A stretch of DNA of 64,000 nucleotides from Streptomyces sp. NBC_01317 (GTDB lineage: Bacteria; Actinomycetota; Actinomycetes; Streptomycetales; Streptomycetaceae). Position 1 is the stretch's first letter, and the number at the start of each line of letters is the position of its first letter. The stretch lies in contig NZ_CP108393.1 of assembly GCF_035961655.1 (NCBI RefSeq), positions 248,001 to 312,000 of the forward strand. The letters are read 5' to 3'. Of this stretch, positions 31,415 through 43,400 are shown one piece after another. The position numbers and the translations under genes were made by a program. Below the pieces are notes generated by a model, which had not been told where the DNA came from, made no database searches, and saw only the letters and a program-made list of their open reading frames with translations.

Positions 31415-34400
31415 TTGCGTCCACCCCACTTGTTCTGAAGTCGGTCGATCTGGGCCTGGTTGAGCGAGACCAGGGGAAGGTCGGACGGCGTGTAGCCGCC
31501 CGCGTCGGGTCGTTCGGTGTGTTCGGCGAGGGCGCGCAGGGCGTGTCCGAAGGTGTCGGACAGGGCCTCCACGTCCTCCTCCTTGAGGAGGTCGCTGGGC
31601 CAGGTCCAGCGGATCACCAGGCGCGGCCCCTCCGGCAGGTCCTCGGTGTGCGCGTTGATGTCGAGGACGTGGTGGACGGGCATGTCCGGGTCCTGGCTGC
31701 GCGGGCCGCCGCCGTCGAGCACCACGTCCCAGTCGGCGCCGGCTCCCGGAGCCCCGCCCTCGCCCGCGTCGTACCGGCCGAGGTAGTTGAAGCCGATCTG
31801 GGGCGCGGGCGCGGCGGCCAGCCGGGGCCGGGTGGCGGGGTTGAGATGGCGCAGCATGCCGTGGCCGACCCCGTGGTCGGGGACGGTCCGCAGCTGTTCC
31901 TTGACCCGTTTGAGGGCGCGTTCGACCAGGGCGGCGTCGAAGTGGCGGGGGTCGCGGGCGTCGCCGGGTCCCGGGTCGAGCCGGACCGGGTAGAGGCTGG
32001 TGAACCAGCCGACCGTACGGGACAGGTCGAGGTGGTCGGCGAGCTGCTCGCGGCCGTGGCTCTCCAGGTCGAGCAGGACGCCGGTGTCGGCGGGACGGCG
32101 TTCGCCGCGGGCGGCGGCCCGTTCGGCGCGCCAGGAGCGTACGGCGAGGGCGAAGCCGGTGAGCAGGACGTCGTCCACGCCGGCGTGGAAGGCGGCGGGG
32201 ACGGTGGTGAGCAGGGGGGTGGTCCACGTGGCGGGCAGGTGGGTGGTGAGGGTGCGGGTGCGGTCGGCGGTGTCCAGGTGGGGGTCGAGCGGCCGGTATC
32301 CCAGTTGCGGATCCGGAGCGCTCAACGCCTCTTCCCACAGGAATAGTTCGGCCTCGCGAGCGGCGCCGCGCGCCTGGGACGCGAGGAGTTGGGCCCAGCG
32401 CCGGTAGGAGGTGGTGACGGGGGGCAGGGTCGTGGGGACCCCGCTGCTGACGGTGCGCCAGGCGGCGGCCAGATCGGCAGCGAGGACGCGCCACGAAACC
32501 GCGTCGACGGCCAGGTGGTGCACGACAAGGAGCAACCGCCCGCGTACCTGCGGCCCCGCGTCCGCCCAGACGGCCTGGACCACGTTGCCGTCCGCGGGTC
32601 GCAGCCGTCTGCGGGCCTGTTCACCGGCCTCCGTGACGGCGGCGCGGATGGCGTCGGCGCCCAGGCCCGTGACGTCGACGCGCGTGAAGCGGTCGCGGGC
32701 GGACACGGCGTCCTGCGGCAGGGCTTCGAGGACCGGTCCGCCCCCGTCCTGGCGGGTGACCCGCAGCCGCAGCATCGCGTGGTGGTCGATGAGGAGTTGG
32801 AGCGTGGCGACGAGGGAGTCCTCGTCGGCGCCCGCCGGGGTGCGCAGCACCCCGGACTGGTTGTAGCCGTCGATGGCGCCGGGTCGCTCCAGGAGCCAGG
32901 CGATGATGGGAGTCGGCGGCAGCTCTCCGGTGCCGGGATCGGCGGGGGCCGCGATCTGCTGGTCGAGTGCGGTGGCGGTGGCCGCGATGGCTTCGGGGGT
33001 GCGGTGGGCGAAGACGTCGCGCGGGGTGACCCCGAGGCCGGCCTCGCGGAGGCGGCTGACGAGCTGGATGGAGAGGATGCTGTCGCCGCCGAGCGCGAAG
33101 AAGTCGTCGTCGGTACGCACCACTTGAGTGCGCAGGACGGAGGCGAACACGTCACAGAGGACCCGCTCCCGCGCGGTACGCGGCTCCCCGCCCGGCCGGG
33201 TGGCCGCCGGGCGCTCCGGGACGGGCAGGGACCGGCGGTCGGTCTTGCCGTTGGGGAGCAGCGGCAGCGCGTCGAGGGCGACGAAAACGGTGGGCACCAT
33301 GTACGGCGGCAGCACCGAGGTCAGCCGTGCGCGCAACTCCCCCTCGGTCAGGAGTACGTTGCCGCTCGCCGTGTCGGGCACGGTGTAGGCGACCAGACGC
33401 CGCTCGCCCGGCCGGTCCTCGCGGACCAGGGCGCAGGCGGCGGCGATGGAGCCGGTGGCGGTGAGAGCGGCCTCGATCTCGCCGAGTTCGATACGGAAAC
33501 CGTGCAGCTTGACCTGGTCGTCGGCCCGGGACACATACGTGAGCAGGCCGTCGGCGTCCCGCCGGACGAGGTCGCCCGTACGGTACATGCGGCTTCCGGC
33601 GGGGCCGTACGGATCGGCGACGAACCGCGTGGCCGTCAGGCCGGGGCGCCCCAGGTAGCCGCGCGCGAGACCCTCGCCCGCCACGTACAGCTCGCCGGTG
33701 ACGCCCGGCGGTACCGGCCGCAGACCGGCGTCCAGGACATGGGCGCGGGTGTTGTCGACGGGCCGGCCGAGCGGTACGCCCCCGTCCCGCCCGGACGTGT
33801 CCTTCTCCCCGCCCCGGTGGTGGTGGGCGGTGGCGTCGATGGTCGTCTCGGTGGGCCCGTACAGGTTGTGCACCTCGGCCCGCCAGGCGTGCCCGACCCG
33901 CGCGGCCAGGGACCGTGACAGCGGTTCGCCGCCGCAGAGGACGGCCCGCAGGGTCGCGGGCGCGTCGTCGGGGCCGGTCTCGGTGAGCATGAGCGAGAGG
34001 TGCGAGGGCACGAACTGGGCGACGGTCACACCGGTGTCGCGCATGCGGGCCAGCAGTCCGGCGGGGTCGTGGTTGGCGGCGGGCGGCACGGGGCAGGTGG
34101 AGCCGCCGTGCAGGAGCGGCAGCCAGGTCTCCCACACCGACGCGTCGAAGCTCGGCGAGGTGCGGGCGAGGACCCGGTCGTCGTCGGTGAGGCCGAGGTG
34201 TCCCGCCATCCACGCCATGTGGTTGGTCAGGGAGGCGTGGGTGACGACGACGCCCTTGGGGCGGCCGGTGGAGCCCGAGGTGTAGATGACGTACGCCGCG
34301 TCGCGCGGGTCCGGCGCGGCGGCGGAAGGCGCGGCGCGCCCCGTCGACCAGGCGGCGCGGTCGTCCAGCGCCAGGCTGGGCAGGGACAGGCCGTGGCGTG

Positions 34401-37400
34401 CGGCCCGGTCGGTGTCGTGGGTCAGGAGCAGCGCGGGGCGGGCGTCGGCGAGCATGTGGGCGATCCGCGCCGCCGGGTACTCCAGGTCGACGGGCAGATA
34501 GGCGGCCCCGGCCTTGGTGACCGCCAGCATCGCCACGACCTGGTCGGCGGTGCCTTCCAGGGCGAGCGCGACGAGGTCGCCGCGGCCGATGCCCCGGTCG
34601 TACAGGTGGTGCGCCAAGTCGTCCGACAGCTGGTCGAGTTCGCGGAAGGTGAGGCGGTACGCGCCGTCCCGGACGGCGATCGCGCCGGGTGTACGGGCGC
34701 ACTGGGCGCGGAACGCCTCGGGCGCCGTGGTTGCCGTCCGGGGCCGGACGGGTCCGTGGGCGGCTCGTTCGAGGCTCCGGCGCTCGGCCGCGTCCAGGAC
34801 GTCGACGGTGTGGACGCGCCGGCCGGGGTCGGCGGCGAGCGAGGCGAGCAGGCGGGTGAGCCGGGCGGCCAGGGTGTGGGCGGTGGTGGGGGTGAAGAGT
34901 TCGGTGGAGAACTCCAGGACACCGTCGAGGCCGGCAGGCCGGCCCGTGCCGTCGTGTCTCTCGGCGAAGGTGAAGGTCAGGTCGAACTTGCTGATGCCGG
35001 TCCGCACGGGCTGCTGCGTCACGGTGAGACCCGGCAGGTCGACGGTGGCGTCCGCCTGGTTCTGGAGGACGAGCATGGTCTGGAAGAGCGGGTGGTGGTT
35101 CTGGGCCCTGACCGGGCTGAGGGAGTCCACCAGCCGTTCGAAGGGCACGTCCTGGTGGGCGTAGGCGGCCAGGTCGAACTCCCGTACGCGGTCGAGCACT
35201 TCGGCGAAGGTGGGGTCCCCGGTCAGGTCGGTGCGCAGGACCAGGGTGTTGACGAAGAAGCCCACCAGATCGTCCAGGGCTTCGTCGGTGCGTCCGGCGA
35301 CGGCGGTGCCGAGCGGGATGTCGTCACCGGCGCCGTGCCGGGACAGGAGCACCGACAGGGCCGCCTGGAGCACCATGAAGAGGCTGCATCCCCGGGCCCG
35401 GGCGAGGTCGGCGAGGGCCCGGTGGGTGTCCGCGTCGACGGGGAAGGTGAAGGCGTCGCCGCCGTACGCCGTGACAGCGGGTCTCGGGTGGTCGCAGGGC
35501 AGTTCGAGCAGGTCGGGGGCGCCGGCGAGGGCCGTACGCCAGAAGTCCAGCTGACGGGCCGCCTGGCTGTCCGGGTCGTCCTCGTCGCCGAGGAGCGCAC
35601 GCTGCCACAGGGCGTAGTCGGCGTACTGGACACCCAGTTCGGTCCAGCCGGGTTCCTCCCCCTCGGTGCGCGCCCGGTACGCCGTGCCCAGGTCGCGGGC
35701 GAGCGGGGCGAGGGACCAGCCGTCGCCCGCGATGTGGTGGACGACGAGCACGAGGACGTGCGCCTCGGCGCCGAGCCGTACCAGCCGGGCCCGTACGGGG
35801 AGTTCGGCGCTCACGTCGAAGGCGTGCGCCACTTCGGCGGACAGCACCTCGTCCAGGCGGGCGTCGGTGTGGGTGTCGACGTGGGTGTCTATGTAGGTGT
35901 CGGGGTCGGGTTCGGGGTCGATGTGACGAGGCGTCAGGTCGATGTCGGCGTCATGGGCGTCCAGGACGAGCTGGCGCGCCACCCCGTCGGCGTCGGGGAA
36001 GACGGTACGCAGGCTCTCGTGGCGCTCCACGACGTCCACGAGGGCGCTCTCCAGGGCGTCCGCGTCGAGCGGACCGTTCAGGCGCAGCACGAGCGGCACG
36101 TTGTACGTGGCGCTGGGCCCCTCGAACCGGTTGAGGAACCAGAGGCGTTGCTGTGCGAAGGACAGCGGCAGCGGATCGGGACGGTCCGGGACGCGTTCCA
36201 GGCGGCTCCTGGCCTTCTCGGCGCCGTCCAGCGCGGCGGCGAGCGCTGCCGGGGTGGGGTGCTCGAAGAGGGTCTTGACCTGGACCTCCACCCCCAGCGC
36301 GGTACGGATGCGGGCGGTGAGACGGGTGGCGAGCAGCGAATGGCCGCCCAGGGCGAAGAAGTTGTCGTCCACCCCCGCCCCGTCGAGGCCGAGCACGTCG
36401 GCGAAGAGTCCGCACACGATCTCCTCGCGGGCGGTACGGGCGGCGCGCCCGCGAACCGGGGCGTGGTGGGCGGGCTCCGGGAGGGCGCGCCGGTCCACCT
36501 TGCCGTTGACCGTCAACGGCAGCGCGTCGAGCAGGACAAACGCGGAGGGCACCATGTAGGCGGGCAGGGACCGGCCGACGGCGAGGGCCAGGTCGCCGGG
36601 GTCGGGGCTCGCCCCGGCGGCGGGCACGACGTACGCGACGAGCCGCCGGTCGCCGGGAACGTCCTCGCGGACGACGGCGAAGGAGTCGGCGACCCCGTCG
36701 CAGGAGGCCAGCACGCCCTCGATCTCGCCGAGTTCGATGCGGTAGCCACGCAGCTTCACCTGGCCGTCGGCGCGGGTGACGTACGCGATCTGCCCGTCGC
36801 GGGTCCAGCGGACCAGGTCGCCGGTGCGGTACATGCGCCCGCCCGCCGGGTCGAACGGGTCGGCGACAAAACGCGCGGCGGTCAGGGCGGGCAGCCCGGT
36901 GTACCCGCGGGCGACACCGCGTCCCGCGAGGTACAACTCCCCCACGACGCCCGGCGGTACGGGTCCCAGGGACGCGTCCAGGACGTACAGGCGCATGCCG
37001 TCCAGGGGGCGCCCGATGGGCGGCGGTCCCGACGGCAGGTCGGCCGCCACCTCGTAGCGTGTGGCGAAGGTGGTGGTCTCGGTGGGCCCGTACACATGGA
37101 GGATCCGTGCGCCGGGCGCGGTGCCGGCGACGCGCTGCATCGCGTCCGGGGAGGCCAACTCCCCACCGGCGCAGACGAGTCGCAGCCCGGCGAAGGCGCC
37201 GGGGTCGGTCTCGGCGATCACGTTGAACAGGGCTGTCGTCAGGAACACGGCGGTCACTCCGTGCTCGTGGACGGCGACGTCGAGGGTGCGCGCCTCCAGG
37301 ACGCCGTCCGGTGCGACGACCACCCGTCCACCGTGCAGGAGCGGGGCCCAGATCTCGAACGTGGAGGCGTCGAAGACGTACGCCGAGTGCATCAGGACCG

Positions 37401-40400
37401 CGTCGGCGGCGCCGTCGCGCCAGGCGGAGTCGGCCGTGAGCGCGACCACGTCGGCGTGGGTGACGCCGACGCCCTTGGGCAGGCCGGTGGAGCCGGACGT
37501 GAACATCACGTACGCGAGGGCGCCGGGGCCCGGCACGTCGGCCGGGCGGCCCGGCCGTTCGGGCGCGCCCCGCAGGACCCGGCCGAGCCGGTCCACCACA
37601 ACCACCGGCAGCTGACGGGCCCTTGCGGTCACCCAGGGGACGGCGGCGGTGTCCTCGCCGACGACCAGGACCCGTACGTCCGCCACCGCGGCGACCTGGT
37701 CGAGCCGCTCCTCGGGCCAGCGGGCGTCGAGCGGGACGTAGGCACCGGCCGCGCGGACCGCGCCGAGGGACGCCGACACCACGGCGGCCGACCGGCCGAG
37801 CACCACACCGACGCCGTCCTCGGGGCCGACGCCGAGGCCCGCCAGGGTGCGGGCGAGGTCGGCGGAGATCCGGTCGAGTGCGGCGTACGTGAGGGTGGTG
37901 TCCTCGCCGGTGACGGCCACGGCGTCCGGGGTGCGGAGCGCCTGGGCCGCGAAGAGGGCGGGGAGGGTGGCGGCGTCCGGGGTCTTCGGGGTGTCCGGCG
38001 TGGCCGGCATGGCCGCGGGCAGGCCGCGTCCGGTGCCCCAGCGTGTCACCCGGGTGTGTTCGTCCGGTGTCATCAGGTCGTGGCCCGCCACGGGCCGGCC
38101 GGGGTCGGCCGCCACCTGCTCCAGGAGGCCGACCAGGCGGGCCGCGAGGGCCTCGACGGTGGTCCGGTCGAAGAGAGCGGTGGCGTACTCGATCCCGGCG
38201 GTGAGGCCGCCTCCGGCCCGCTCCTCGGTGAAGGCGAAGGTGAGGTCGAACTTGCTCAGCCCGTTGTGGACGAGCCGGTCCTCGACGGTGAGCCCCGGCA
38301 GGTCGGGGCGGACGGTCTCCTGGTTCTGGAGGACCAGCATGGTCTGGAACAGCGGGTGGTGGTCGCGCGCCCTGACCGGGTTGAGACTCTCCACGAGACG
38401 TTCGAACGGCACGTCCTGGTGCCCGTAGGCGGCCAGGTCGAATTCCCGCACCCGTACGAGCAGTTCACGGAAGGTCGGGTTGCCGGACAGGTCCGTGCGC
38501 AGGACGAGCGTGTTGACGAAGAACCCGACCAGGTCCTCCAGCGCCTCGTCCGTACGCCCGGCGACGGGCGAGCCGAGCGGGATGTCGTCGCCGGCGCCAT
38601 GGCGGTGCAGCAGGGTCGCCACCGCCGCCTGGAGCACCATGAACAGACTGCTGCCCGACTCCTTTGCCAGGCGCAGGAGTTGGGTGTGCAGGGACGGTGG
38701 TACGTCGAAGGTGTGGACGGCCCCCCTCGGATCGACGGTGACCGGGCGCGGCCGGTCCAGCGGCAGGTCGATCAGGCCGGGCAGTCCGGCGAGAGCGGTG
38801 TGCCAGTGGTCGAGTTGGTGCCGCAGGACGCTCGCGGGCGCGTCCCCGTCGCCGTCGTCATCGCTTTCCCCCAAGGTGGCGCGCTGCCAGAGCGTGTAGT
38901 CGGCGTACTGGAGCGGCGTGCCCGCCGCCGACTCGGGCGCTCGGCCCGCGAGACGGGCCCGGTAGGCGTCGCCGAGATGGCGGGCGAGCGGTGCGAGGGA
39001 CCAGCCGTCGCCCGCGATGTGGTGCAGGACGAGCACGAGGACGTGATGGGCGGGTGACGAGCGCAGGAGCAGCGCGCGCAGCGGCAGGTCCGTGACGACG
39101 TCGAACGGCTCACGCACCGCGGCCAGGACGGCGGCCTCCAGATCGCCGGGCGCCGTGCTCACGACCGGCAGGGCGGGTGTCGCGGTGTCGGCGGGGAGGA
39201 TCAACTGGTGCGGTACGCCGTCCCGTTCGGGGAACAGCGTGCGCAGCGCCTCGTGCCGCTCCACGACATCGGCCAGGGCCGCGCGCAGGGCGTCCGGGTC
39301 GAGCCGGCCGCCGAGTTCCAGGACGAGCGGGATGTTGTAGGCCGAGCTGGGGCCTTCGAGCCGGTTGAGGAACCACAACCGCTGCTGCGCGAAGGACAGC
39401 GGCAGCGGATCGGGCCGCGACGCGGCTGACACCACCGGCGGGCGGGCCGGGCCGGGTGTGTCGAGGACGCGGGCCAGGCCCGCGACGGTCGGGTGCTCGA
39501 AGAGGGTGCGTACGGCGGCCTCGGCGCCCAGGACGGAACGGACGCGGCTGACCACACGCATCGCGAGGAGCGAGTGGCCGCCGAGGTCGAAGAAGCTGTC
39601 GTGCGGGCCGACCGAGGGCACGTGCAGGACATCGGCGAAGATCCCGGCGAGCAGGTCCTCCTGGAGCGTGCGCCGGCCCACAGCGGCGGGGGTGTCGGGG
39701 CCCGGGTCGGGTACGGGCAGGGCGCGCCGGTCCACCTTCCCGTTGGGCAGGAGCGGAAGGTCGTCCAGGACGACGACGCTGCCGGGCACCATGTAGTGCG
39801 GCAGGGTCTCGGCGAGGTCGTCACGGAGGACGGCGGGGCGCGGGGCCGGGTCGCCGGTGACGGCGTAGGCGACGAGGCGGCGCAGGCCGGGTTCGTCCTC
39901 GCGGATCACGGCGCAGGCGGCCGTGACGCCGGGGCGCGCCAGGAGCGCGGCCTCGACCTCGCCCAACTCGATGCGGAAACCGCGCAGTTTGACCTGGTCG
40001 TCGGCGCGGGACACGTAGTCGAGCAGACCCCGCCCGTTCCACCGTACGAGATCGCCCGTCCGGTACATACGGGCGCCGGTGGCGCCGAACGGATCGGCGA
40101 CGAACCGTTCGGCGGTCAGACCCGGGCGGTGCAGGTAGCCGCGGGCGAGGTTGGGGCCCGAAAGGTACAACTCCCCGGTGACGCCCGGCGGTACGGGCCG
40201 CAGCCGGCCGTCGAGGACGTAGGCGCGCATGGTGTCGACGGGGCGGCCGATGGGCACGGTCTCGGACGGTGTGCCGGGGTCCGTGTGTTCGGCGGTCCCC
40301 AGGCCGCCGGAGTCCGGGTCGCCGGTACGGTGGGCGGTCGCGTCGACGGTCGCCTCGGTCGGTCCGTACAGGTTGTGCGCCTCGGCCCGCCACAGTCCGG

Positions 40401-43400
40401 CGATGTCGGCGGCGAGGGCGCGCGGCAGCGGTTCGCCGCCGCACAGGACGGCCCGCAGGTGGGGCAGCGGCGCGGCGTGCGCCGCTTCGGCGAGGACGAG
40501 GGTCAGGTGCGCGGGCACGAACTGGGCGACGGTGACGTCGAATCGGCTCATCCAGGAGACCAGCGCGTGCGGGTCCCGGTTGGCGTCGTCCGGCAGGACA
40601 CAGACCTCGGCGCCGTTCATCAGCGGGAGCCACAGCTCCCAGACGGACGCGTCGAAGCTGGTGGAGGTACGGGCGAGGACCCGGTCGTCCGGGGTGAGGG
40701 CGAGATACCGCGCCATCCACGCCATGTGATTGGCGAGGGCGGTGTGCGGCACGACCACGCCCTTGGGGCGGCCGGTGGAGCCTGAGGTGTAGATGACGTA
40801 CGCGGGGTCCGCCGGGTGGGGGGTGTCCGGGGCGGGCGCGACGGGACCCGTGGCCAGGGCGGCGGGGTCGTCGAGGGCGAGCCACGGCACGCCGTGGGCG
40901 GGCAGATCCGCCTGTACGCCGGTGGTGGTGAGCAGCAGGACGGGCCGGGCGTCGTCCAGCATGTGCCGGATGCGCGCGGCCGGATAGCGCGGGTCGACGG
41001 GCAGGTAGGCGGCGCCCGCCCGCAGCACGGCCAGCATGGCGACGAGCGTGTCGACGGAGGAGGGTACGGCGAGGGCCACCAGGTCCTCACGGCCCGCGCC
41101 CCGCTCGCGCAGGACGTGGGCGACGGCGTCGGCGCGGGCGTCGAGTTCGGCGTAGGTGAGGCTCCCGCGCGCGTCGCGCACGGCGACCGCGTGGGGGGTG
41201 CGTACGGCCCAGGCGCGGACCGCTTCGGGGGCGGTACGGGTGGGCGGCGGCCGCTCCGTACCGCGTCCCTGGCCGAGGAGGACGTCCCGCTCGCCCGGTA
41301 CCAGCGGGTCGAGGTCGGCGACGGGCCGGTCGGGGTCGGTCACGGCCTGGGTGAGGACGTGGGCGAAGCGGGCGCTGAGGGCGCGGGCGGTACGAACGTC
41401 AAAGAGGTCGGTGGCGTATTCCAGGTAACCGGCGATGCCGGGGGTGCCCGCTGTGGTGGGCGCGGTGTGTTCCGTGGCGTCCGCGGATGCCGTGGTCTCG
41501 GTGAGCGAGAACGTCAGGTCGAACTTGCTGATCCCGGTGTGCCGCGACCGGTCGTGGACGGTGACGCCGGGCAGGTCGAGCCCCGCCCGTTCCTGGTTCT
41601 GGAGGACCAGCATGGTCTGGAACAGCGGGTGGTGGTCACCGGACCGCTCGGGGTTGACCGCCTCCACCAGCCGTTCGAAGGGAACGTCACCATGGCTGAA
41701 GGCCGCGATGTCGAACTCCTTGACCCGGTCCAGCAGTTCACGGAAGGTCGGGTCGCCGGACAGGTCCGTGCGCAGGACGAGCGTGTTGACGAAGAACCCG
41801 ACCAGATCGTCCAGGGCCTCGTCCGTACGTCCGGCCACGGCGGTGCCCAGCGGGATGTCGTCACCGGCGCCGTGGGAGCGCAGGGTCACGGCGAGGGCCG
41901 CCTGGAGCACCATGAAGGGGGTGCAGCCCGCCGCGCGGGCGAGCCGGGTGAGCGCGGCGTGCGCGGGAGCGGGCAGTGCGAAGGGAACGGTGTCGCCCCG
42001 GTGGCTGGGCACGGCGGGGCGCGGCCGGTCGAGCGGCAGGTCGAGCAGGTCGGGGGCGCCGCGCAGCGCGTCCTGCCAGAAGGCGAGCTGGCGGGCGGCC
42101 AGGCTGTCCGGGTCGCTGTCGTCGCCGAGCAGTCGGCGCTGCCAGAGGGCGTAGTCGGCGTACTGCACACGCGGCGCCGGCCGATCGGACATATCGCCCG
42201 TACGCGCGCCCCCGGTCCTGGCCCGATAGGCCGCGCCCAGGTCACGGCTCAGCGGGGCGAGGGACCAGCCGTCGGCGACGACGTGGTGGAGTACGAGGAC
42301 CAGGAGGTGACGGGCCGGTTCCAGGCGGAGCAGATGGGCGCGGACGGCGACATCACCGGCCAGGTCGAAGGGCACGGCGGTCAGCCGGTCGACGGTTTCC
42401 CCGGCCCAGGCGTCCGCGGACTCCCCCGGCGGGGGCGTCTCCACGACGAGGGGGACGAGCGACCCGGCGGCGCCCGCGTCCAGGATCTCCTGGCGGGCGA
42501 CCCCGTCGTCCTCGGCGAAGACGGTACGCAGGCTCTCGTGCCGTACGACCACGTCGGCCAGCGCGCCGCGCAGGGCGTCCGGGTCCAGCGGACCGTCGAG
42601 TTCCAGCACGAGCGGCACGTTGTAGGTGGGGCTGGGGCCTTCGAGCCGGTTGAGGAACCACAACCGCTGCTGCGCGAAGGACAGCGGCACCGCGTCGGGC
42701 CGGTCCTGCGGGACGAGAGGCGGCCGGGCCACCCCGGAGGTGTCGAGGACGGCGGCCAGAGAGGCGACCGTGGGGTGGTCGAAGAGGGTACGGAGGTCGA
42801 GTTCGGCGCCCAGGGCGGCCCGGGTCCTGCCGATGAGACGGGTGGCGAGCAGCGAATGGCCGCCCAGGGAGAAGAAGTTGTCGTCCACACCGACGGCGGC
42901 CGTGCCCAGGACGTCGGCGAACAGGCCCGCCAGGACCTCCTCGTACGCCGTGCGCGGAACACCGCTCGTGGTGACGGCGGCGCGGGGCACGGGCAGCGCG
43001 CGGCGGTCGACCTTGCCGTTGGCGTTGAGGGGCAGCGCGTCGAGCGGGACGAACGCGGAGGGCACCATGTACGCGGGCAAGGTGCGCCCCAGTCCGCGGG
43101 CCAGGGCGGCCTCGTCCGGCCGGGCGCCGGGGGCGGGCACGACGTAGGCGACGAGCCTGCGGTCGCCGGGTATGTCCTCGCGGACCAGGACGCACGCGGC
43201 GCGCACCTCCGGGTCGGCGGCCAAGGTGTTCTCGACCTCGCCCAACTCGATGCGGAACCCGCGGAGTTTGACCTGCCCGTCCGCGCGTCCGACGTACTCG
43301 ACGTCGCCGCCCTCGGTCCAGCGCACAAGGTCGCCGGTACGGTACATGCGCCCGCCCGCCGGGTCGAACGGGTCGGCGACGAACCGGGTGGCGGTCAGCG